From: Desulfovibrio porci
GTDB taxonomy: Bacteria; Desulfobacterota; Desulfovibrionia; Desulfovibrionales; Desulfovibrionaceae
DNA length: 64,000 bases
NCBI RefSeq assembly: GCF_009696265.1
Contig: NZ_VUMH01000001.1
Location: 1 to 64,000 of the forward strand
Direction: 5' to 3'
Shown here: in pieces, positions 58,651 to 64,000 of the stretch
How positions within the stretch are numbered: the first letter of the stretch is position 1
Layout of the letters: each line of letters begins with the position of its first letter
The notes under the pieces: generated by a model
What the model was told of the DNA's origin: nothing
The model's input: only the letters and a program-made list of their open reading frames with translations
Databases searched by the model: none
Translations under genes and position numbers: made by a program

Positions 58651-59085
58651 ATGCAACGCATCCACCTGGCATCGGACCACGCCGGATTTGACCTGAAGGC
58701 TACCCTGGCCCAGCAGCTGACCGGACTCGGCTACGAGGTTGTCGACGACGGAACCCATTCCAGGGAAAGTTGCGACTATCCCGTCTTTGCCCACAAACTC
58801 TGCGAAGCTGTGGAGCGTGAGCACTGCCTCGGCATCCTGGTCTGCGGCACGGGCATCGGCATGTCCCTGGCCGCCAACCGCCACCCCGGCATCCGGGCCG
58901 CGCTCTGCGCCACCGAACTGCACGCCCGCCTGAGCCGCCGCCACAACAACGCCAACGTGCTTTGCCTGGGTTCGCGCGTCACGGGCGTGGAACTGGCTCT
59001 GGCCATCATGGGGGCTTTTCTGGAAAGTCAGTTTGAAGGGGGCCGCCATCAGCGCCGCCTGGATCAGCTCAACGCCCCGGCCTGA
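58651..59085 (+). CDS. rpiB: Ribose-5-phosphate isomerase B
   Basis: The product is 144 residues. The start HLASDHAGFDLKATLAQQL has the phosphate and substrate histidine pattern. The active cysteine lies in GILVCGTGIGMSLAANRHPG (near 68), and NANVLCLGSRV follows. It interconverts ribose 5-phosphate and ribulose 5-phosphate. AAGGAG precedes the ATG. It ends 228 bases before cysS; that gap holds no clear terminator. Confidence 0.95.
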   Translation: MQRIHLASDHAGFDLKATLAQQLTGLGYEVVDDGTHSRESCDYPVFAHKLCEAVEREHCLGILVCGTGIGMSLAANRHPGIRAALCATELHARLSRRHNNANVLCLGSRVTGVELALAIMGAFLESQFEGGRHQRRLDQLNAPA

Positions 59086-59313
59086 GGCGTGGCAACGGCG
59101 AGACTTGCGCTTTTTTCGGCAGGCATGCACGCATCTCGCGCCGGAAGCCCTTTTGAGGGCAGATTGCCTTTGGAAGGCTATGCCTGTTCAAAGAGAATCT
59201 GCTCGATAACGACCACATAACTATACTGAATTCTGCCTTTTTCCGTATGGCTCGCAAATTTGCGCCGACGGTTGAAGCGGGGACAGGTCAGCAACAGCCC
59301 CTAAAGGATTGCC

Positions 59314-60765
59314 ATGCAGCTCTACAACACTCTGGGCCGTCAAAAAGAAGAATTCATTCCGGTCCGGCCGGGCAAAGTTCATATGTACGTCTGCGGCATC
59401 ACCGCCTATGACTACTGCCACATCGGCCACGCCCGTTCCGCCCTGGTGTTTGACGCTCTGGTCCGCCATTTGCGCCATCTGGGCCTGGAGGTCAGCTTCG
59501 TGCGCAACTTTACGGACGTGGACGACAAGATCATCAACCGCGCCAACAGCGAAGGCCGCGACTGGCGGGAAGTGGCCCAGACCTATATCGACGCCTTCCA
59601 TGAAGACATGGACCGCCTGGGCGTGCTGCGCGCGGACTCCGAACCGCGCGCCACGGAATATATTCCCCAGATCCAGGATCTCTGCGCCAAACTGATCGAC
59701 GAGGGCAAGGCCTACGCCACGCCTTCGGGCGACGTCTACTTCCGGGTGCGCTCCTACCCGCCCTACGGCAAACTTTCCGGCCGCAGTCTGGACGAACTGC
59801 TCTCGGGCGCACGCGTGGCGCCGGGCGAGGAAAAGGAAGATCCGCTGGACTTCGCCCTCTGGAAGGCCGCCAAGCCCGGCGAGCCCTCCTGGGACAGCCC
59901 CTGGGGCAAAGGCCGCCCCGGCTGGCATATCGAATGCTCGGCCATGAGCGGTCCCTATCTGCCACTGGATATCCACGGCGGCGGCCAGGACCTGATCTTC
60001 CCCCACCATGAGAACGAAATCGCCCAGTCAGAGGCCGTCTGCCGTTGCGAACTGGCCCGCTACTGGGTGCACAACGGCTTTGTGCAGGTCAATGCGGAAA
60101 AGATGTCCAAATCGCTGGGCAACTTTAAAACCATCCGCGACATTCTTGAAAGCTACCTTCCTGAAACTCTGCGCTTTTTCCTGCTGGGCAAGCACTACCG
60201 CAGTCCCATTGATTTCACCGCCGAAGGCATGGACGAGTCGGAAAAAGCCCAGCACCGGGTCTATTCCTCCCTGCTGGAAGCCCGCAAGGCTCTGGAGCGC
60301 GCCTCCCGGAAAAAAACGCCCCTGCCCGCCGAACTGCGGGAAGAATGGACAGCCCTGCCCACGGCCTTTGAAGCCGCGCTGGACGACGATCTGAACACGG
60401 CCCAGGCCCTGGGCCAGATTTTCTCCCAAGTGCGCATCGTCAACCGCCTGCTGGAGGAAAAAAGCCTGCGCGCGGCTGAAGGCACGCGGGAACTGCTGGA
60501 GGAATTCCTGGCCCGCGCCCGTGACTGGGACGCGCAACTGGGCCTGTTCGGCAGGGATCCCGCCGAATTTCTCTCTGAACTGCGCGCCATGCGCGTTGCC
60601 CGCAAAAACCTGGATATGGATCATGTGGAAAACCTGCTGCGCCAGCGTCGGGAAGCCCGCATGCAAAAGGATTTCGCCCGCTCCGACGCCCTGCGTGAGG
60701 AACTGCTCGGCCTGGGTGTGAGCGTGCGGGATACGCCGGACGGACAGGACTGGGATCTGGAATAG
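59314..60765 (+). CDS. cysS: Cysteinyl-tRNA synthetase
   Basis: The product is 483 residues. Zinc ligands include cysteine 27 ([10 protein letters not shown]), with HIGH at 36-39 in [20 protein letters not shown] gives a further zinc cysteine, [15 protein letters not shown] the histidine pair, and KMSKSLGN the second ATP motif. It charges tRNA-Cys. The start is immediately after CCTAAAGGATTGCC. A hairpin cluster follows within 33 bases of the stop. Confidence 0.97.
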   Translation: MQLYNTLGRQKEEFIPVRPGKVHMYVCGITAYDYCHIGHARSALVFDALVRHLRHLGLEVSFVRNFTDVDDKIINRANSEGRDWREVAQTYIDAFHEDMDRLGVLRADSEPRATEYIPQIQDLCAKLIDEGKAYATPSGDVYFRVRSYPPYGKLSGRSLDELLSGARVAPGEEKEDPLDFALWKAAKPGEPSWDSPWGKGRPGWHIECSAMSGPYLPLDIHGGGQDLIFPHHENEIAQSEAVCRCELARYWVHNGFVQVNAEKMSKSLGNFKTIRDILESYLPETLRFFLLGKHYRSPIDFTAEGMDESEKAQHRVYSSLLEARKALERASRKKTPLPAELREEWTALPTAFEAALDDDLNTAQALGQIFSQVRIVNRLLEEKSLRAAEGTRELLEEFLARARDWDAQLGLFGRDPAEFLSELRAMRVARKNLDMDHVENLLRQRREARMQKDFARSDALREELLGLGVSVRDTPDGQDWDLE

Positions 60766-60797
60766 CCCCGCTTTCCGGCCCCGGCCTGGAACAGATT

Positions 60798-60934
60798 AAC
60801 GTTACGAATTTAAATCCGTAACGTTTAAAGACGTCTACTTCGGCGCTTAACAGCGCAAATACATTGCGCTTACGCCTTCGTGGCTGGCGGTTGCTCTCGC
60901 AACCGCCAGAGCAATTTCAAACTGAAATTGCTCT
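60798..60934. repeat. Cluster of intergenic hairpin repeats
   Basis: Three perfect inverted repeats are clear: AACGTTACG/CGTAACGTT (60798-60825), TGGCGGTTGC/GCAACCGCCA (60885-60908) and AGAGCAATTTCA/TGAAATTGCTCT (60908-60934), with a small GCGC stem between. The last is related to the AGAGCA element at 1306. They fill the gap between cysS and the M48 gene. Confidence 0.75.
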
Positions 60935-60962
60935 ATTGGTCCGGCCTTGCCGTGAGGAGAAT

Positions 60963-62375
60963 ATGCCGTTTCGTCGTTTCGCCGCCCGCCGCTGGACGGC
61001 CCTGCTGGTTCTGCTGGCCTTTCTGCTGCCGCAGTTCTTTCCCGTGCCGGCGCGGGCCTTCTTTTTCGGCGGCGTTTCCATCAAAGATGAACAGGAGATG
61101 GGCCACAAATTCGACGTGATGGTCCGCTCCAGCCTGCCCGTGGTCGAAGACCCGGAAGTAAGCCAGTACGTCAAATATCTGCTGGACCGCCTGGTCAAGG
61201 CCCTGCCGCCTCATCCGTTCAACTTCAGGGCCACGGTAGTCCTGCACAATTCTCTCAACGCCTTTGCCGTGCCCGGCGGCTATGTCTTTGTCTTCACGGG
61301 CATGATCATGAACCTGGAACGCGAAGAGGAACTGGCCGGGGTACTGGCCCACGAACTGGCCCATGTGACCCAGCGTCATGTGGCCGCCCGTCTGGAGCGG
61401 GCGCAATACCTGACTGTGGGCTCGCTCCTGCTGGCCATCGCCGGCGTGGCCGCCGGCGGCCCAGGAGGCGGCGCTCTAGCCATGGGAGCCCTGGGCGCGG
61501 GGCAGTCGGCCATGCTCAATTACAGCCGGGTGGACGAAAACGAAGCCGACCACCTCGGCCTGCAATACCTGATTGCCGCCGGCTATCCGCCCGCCGGCAT
61601 GGTGGGCGGCTTCAAGGTGTTGCGCCAGAAAAGCTGGATGAGCGGCACCAGCATGCCCGCCTACCTTTCCACCCACCCGGCCATCGGCGACCGCGTCAAC
61701 GGACTGCAGGCCCGCATCCAGACGCTGCCCGCCAATATTCGCGACCGCAAGCAGGACAACCGGCGCTTCACCCGCGTCAAAACCCTGCTCTGGGCCCGCT
61801 ACGGCGACGAGCAGGCGGCCCTGCAACGCTTTTCCGGCAGGGACGGCCTGTCGGCCATGGGCCGGGGCATCGTGCTGGCCCGACAGAACAAGATCAACGA
61901 AGCCAGCGCGGCCTTTGATCAGGCGCTGGCCGCCGCGCCCGCAGACCCGCTGATCCTGCGCGAAGCCGGGGCCTTCCACTACCGCAAGGGGGACATGAGC
62001 CGGGCCGACGGCCTGTTGCGCCAAGCCATGAACCTTGATCCGCGCGACTACATGGCCTCCTTTTTCTACGCCCGGATGCTGGATGAGACCGGACGTCAGG
62101 CTCAGGCGGACAAATATTACGCGGAAGTGCTGCGTTACGTGCCGGAAGACGCCGAAGTGCATGAATCCTACGCCCGCTCGCTGGGCAAGGCGGGCAAAAC
62201 GCTGGACGCCTACATCCATATGACCTACAGCGCCCTGTACTCCAACAACAAAAAGCAGACCGAGCGCTTTTTCAAGCAGGCCAAGGCCCTGGCCGACCGT
62301 TCGCCGGACAGGCGGCGGTTCCAGCGCCTGGAAGCGGCCTACAAGGAACGCAAGGAAATCTGGGATAAAAACTGA
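60963..62375 (+). CDS. M48 metalloprotease with C-terminal TPRs (BepA-like)
   Basis: The product is 470 residues. A signal peptide ends near ARA (residue 32). The protease domain has the zinc site HELAH (130-134) and the third ligand glutamate in [16 protein letters not shown] helices follow from about 300 ([40 protein letters not shown]). BepA of E. coli has this layout and degrades or assists stalled outer-membrane proteins. GAGGAG lies before the ATG. Its stop overlaps the hslV start by one base (TGATG). Confidence 0.93.
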   Translation: MPFRRFAARRWTALLVLLAFLLPQFFPVPARAFFFGGVSIKDEQEMGHKFDVMVRSSLPVVEDPEVSQYVKYLLDRLVKALPPHPFNFRATVVLHNSLNAFAVPGGYVFVFTGMIMNLEREEELAGVLAHELAHVTQRHVAARLERAQYLTVGSLLLAIAGVAAGGPGGGALAMGALGAGQSAMLNYSRVDENEADHLGLQYLIAAGYPPAGMVGGFKVLRQKSWMSGTSMPAYLSTHPAIGDRVNGLQARIQTLPANIRDRKQDNRRFTRVKTLLWARYGDEQAALQRFSGRDGLSAMGRGIVLARQNKINEASAAFDQALAAAPADPLILREAGAFHYRKGDMSRADGLLRQAMNLDPRDYMASFFYARMLDETGRQAQADKYYAEVLRYVPEDAEVHESYARSLGKAGKTLDAYIHMTYSALYSNNKKQTERFFKQAKALADRSPDRRRFQRLEAAYKERKEIWDKN

Positions 62376-62908
62376 TGGACACCCACGCGACAACTATTCT
62401 GGCGGTGAAAAAAGGCAACCATGTGGCCATGGCCGGGGACGGTCAGGTGACGCTGGGCCAGACCATGATTATGAAACACACGGCCCAGAAGGTGCGCCGC
62501 CTGTATGAAGGGCGCATTCTGGCCGGTTTCGCCGGAGCCACGGCGGACGCCTTCACCCTTTTTGAACTGTTCGAGGCCAAGCTCAAGGAAGTGCGCGGCA
62601 ACCTGCTGCGCGCCGCTGTGGAGATGACCAAGGAATGGCGCAAGGACAAGTATCTGCGCAAGCTGGAAGCCATGCTGCTGCTGGCGGACAGTGAACATCT
62701 GCTGGTGGTTTCCGGCACGGGCGACGTCATTGAACCTGATGACGATGTGGCGGCCATCGGCAGCGGCGGCCCTTACGCCCTGGCGGCGGCCAGAGCGTTC
62801 ATCCGGCACAGCGATCTCGACGCGGAAACCGTGGCCCGCGAGTCCATGCGTATCGCCTCGGAAATCTGCGTGTACACCAACGGTCATCTGACTGTGGAAA
62901 CGCTATGA
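62375..62908 (+). CDS. hslV: ATP-dependent protease subunit HslV
   Basis: The product is 177 residues. Processing before the first threonine of TTILAVKKG (residue 6) would give the N-terminal catalytic threonine after a propeptide [25 protein letters not shown] and [20 protein letters not shown] are the family core. HslV forms the proteolytic core of the HslUV heat-shock protease; hslU is not in the window. It is coupled to the M48 gene and overlaps ispE by four bases (ATGA). Confidence 0.96.
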   Translation: MDTHATTILAVKKGNHVAMAGDGQVTLGQTMIMKHTAQKVRRLYEGRILAGFAGATADAFTLFELFEAKLKEVRGNLLRAAVEMTKEWRKDKYLRKLEAMLLLADSEHLLVVSGTGDVIEPDDDVAAIGSGGPYALAAARAFIRHSDLDAETVARESMRIASEICVYTNGHLTVETL

Positions 62909-63807
62909 TCCATCTCACGGCCGGTTGCAAGGTCAACCTGGGCCTGCATGTGGTCGGCGTGCGGGCCGACGGCTACCACGAGCTGGATTCGCTGTTTTAT
63001 CCTCTGCCGACCCCCTGCGACCACCTGGAGATCAGGGAAACCGGCAGGCAGGGCATCGTGCTCCGTTGCGATGAGCCGGGCGTAAACCCGGAGCACAACA
63101 CGCTGACCAGGGCTTATGCCGCTTTTGTCAAGGAGACGGGCGGCGCGCCCGGCATCGCGGTGCATTTGCGCAAGGGCATTCCGCTGGGCTCGGGTCTGGG
63201 CGGCGGCAGCAGCGATGCCGCCTCCCTGCTGCTCTGGCTCAACGAGCGCGCGGACCTGCCCCTGGACGCCGCCGGTCTGGCCCGCACGGCCTTGGCGGTG
63301 GGCGCGGACGCGCCTTTTTTTCTGTACAATCAGCCCTGCCGGGTACAAGGCATCGGCGAAATACTGACGCCCATGGACTATGATTTTTCCGGCCTCCGCC
63401 TGGTGCTGGTCTGTCCCGAAATCCATGTGGACACAGCTTGGGCCTTTGCCCGTTATGACGCCCTTTTCCCCCACGCGGACCGGACGGCGGCGCAAAACAG
63501 CTTGACAAAGAGCCCGTGCGAGGCTAATGGAACTTTTCTCTCTGGAGCAGGGAACGCGACATGGTCCGTGTGGGATATCCGCAACGATTTGGAAGCCGCG
63601 GTTTTTCCCCAGTATCCGCAACTGGCCGCCATCAAGGCGGATCTTTTGCGCCTTGGGGCCGACACGGCCTGCATGAGCGGCAGCGGTTCCAGCGTACTGG
63701 GCCTGTTCGACCGCGCGGCGGCGGCCAAAGCGGAAGACGCCGCAGCGGCCCTGCACGCGGAAAAGCGGCATGTCTACCTGCTTCCTCTGGGGAATACTGG
63801 GATGTAG
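62905..63807 (+). CDS. ispE: 4-diphosphocytidyl-2-C-methyl-D-erythritol kinase
   Basis: The product is 300 residues. GHMP-kinase motifs are in place: [20 protein letters not shown] (active lysine near residue 9), [18 protein letters not shown] (ATP loop near 95) and a late [14 protein letters not shown]. It phosphorylates CDP-methylerythritol in the non-mevalonate isoprenoid pathway. An insertion with low similarity (about 195-225) precedes the C-terminal lobe. Its final codons and TAG stop are formed by the first ten bases of the tRNA-Gln gene. Confidence 0.95.
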   Translation: MIHLTAGCKVNLGLHVVGVRADGYHELDSLFYPLPTPCDHLEIRETGRQGIVLRCDEPGVNPEHNTLTRAYAAFVKETGGAPGIAVHLRKGIPLGSGLGGGSSDAASLLLWLNERADLPLDAAGLARTALAVGADAPFFLYNQPCRVQGIGEILTPMDYDFSGLRLVLVCPEIHVDTAWAFARYDALFPHADRTAAQNSLTKSPCEANGTFLSGAGNATWSVWDIRNDLEAAVFPQYPQLAAIKADLLRLGADTACMSGSGSSVLGLFDRAAAAKAEDAAAALHAEKRHVYLLPLGNTGM

Positions 63808-63872
63808 CCAAGTGGTAAGGCAACGGGTTTTGGCTCCGTCATTCGAAGGTTCGAACCCTTCCATCCCAGCCA
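63798..63872 (+). tRNA. tRNA-Gln (anticodon TTG)
   Basis: A 75-base cloverleaf with acceptor arms TGGGATG and CATCCCA, discriminator G, encoded CCA, D arm GCCAAGTGGTAAGGC, anticodon loop TTTTGGC (anticodon TTG), and T arm AAGGTTCGAACCCTT. Its first ten bases lie inside ispE. Confidence 0.97.
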
Positions 63873-64000
63873 CACAGCACACACGACGGCGGCGACGCCG
63901 TTCGCGTTGACCGGGCCGGGCGGCCCTTTCCGCCCACGCTTCCAGGCGTCACTGGCGTTGTCAGCGGCGGGCGCGGCCTCTCCTTTCAGAGCGTCGACAT
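63873..64000. other. Right edge, no gene seen
   Basis: This 128-base stretch after the tRNA has a GC-rich stem (GGCGGCGACGCC region) but no supported gene or clear promoter before the window ends. Confidence 0.5.

Overview
The window is GC-rich chromosomal DNA whose genes point to a sulfate-reducing member of the Desulfovibrionaceae, probably Desulfovibrio or a close, possibly gut-associated, relative. The pointers are an outer-membrane porin of the type characteristic of Desulfovibrio, a glycyl-radical isethionate sulfite-lyase with its activase, a MetH without the reactivation domain, and the housekeeping order rpoH/TPR/lipoprotein/rpiB/cysS and hslV/ispE/tRNA-Gln. The species call is inference.

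Region 1 (1-2.7 kb) is a gene-poor edge: the broken 5' end of a large type-I-secreted adhesin, a (GA)n tract, a cluster of hairpin repeats, a small exported Ada-like zinc protein, a YbiI/DksA-type zinc-finger protein and a Crp/Fnr-family regulator. Region 2 (2.7-12.1 kb) holds two near-duplicate arylsulfotransferase-like beta-propeller genes without signal peptides. The first is followed by a DASS/SLC13 transporter and the Desulfovibrio porin. The second is followed by a glutaredoxin-like protein, a dihydrolipoamide dehydrogenase and a lone lipoyl H-protein. Both transcription units carry the same GTTGC-N4-GCAAC operator in the same promoter geometry (41.5 bp upstream of a conserved presumed start), beside the divergent Crp/Fnr gene. 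Region 3 (12.1-20.1 kb) is a GntR-controlled uptake locus: TctB, TctA, an M20 peptidase, TctC, an orphan ABC-type binding protein and a second M20 peptidase, ended by a perfect 37-bp inverted repeat.

Region 4 (20.3-41.7 kb) is mainly housekeeping: gdhA, a nitroreductase, a KefB-like antiporter, a GT-C-like membrane protein, a CoA-binding protein, a cysteine-cluster protein, a J-domain protein, panD, an EamA transporter, dapB-ligA-uvrB, the N-degron set aat-clpA-clpS, a CYTH protein and radA. Region 5 (41.9-49.9 kb) is an isethionate-utilisation locus. islA, islB and a sigma-54 activator are transcribed leftward, and an amidohydrolase-fold protein lacking the usual metal ligands plus an MHS-type MFS transporter are transcribed rightward. 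The 730-bp divergent region has a -24/-12 promoter facing each way and three copies of one 18-bp dyad between them, which suggests that the right-hand pair belongs to the same regulon.

Region 6 (49.9-64 kb) is housekeeping again: a zinc-ribbon membrane protein, hpt, a short ArgA-like acetyltransferase, a TlpA-like thioredoxin, metH, rpoH with a hairpin just before its start codon, a TPR lipoprotein, an LolB-like lipoprotein, rpiB, cysS, an M48 TPR peptidase, hslV, ispE and tRNA-Gln(UUG), whose 5' end overlaps the ispE stop. The most promising places for new biology are the paired arylsulfotransferase/redox units with their shared promoter, and the rightward amidohydrolase/MFS pair co-controlled with islAB.
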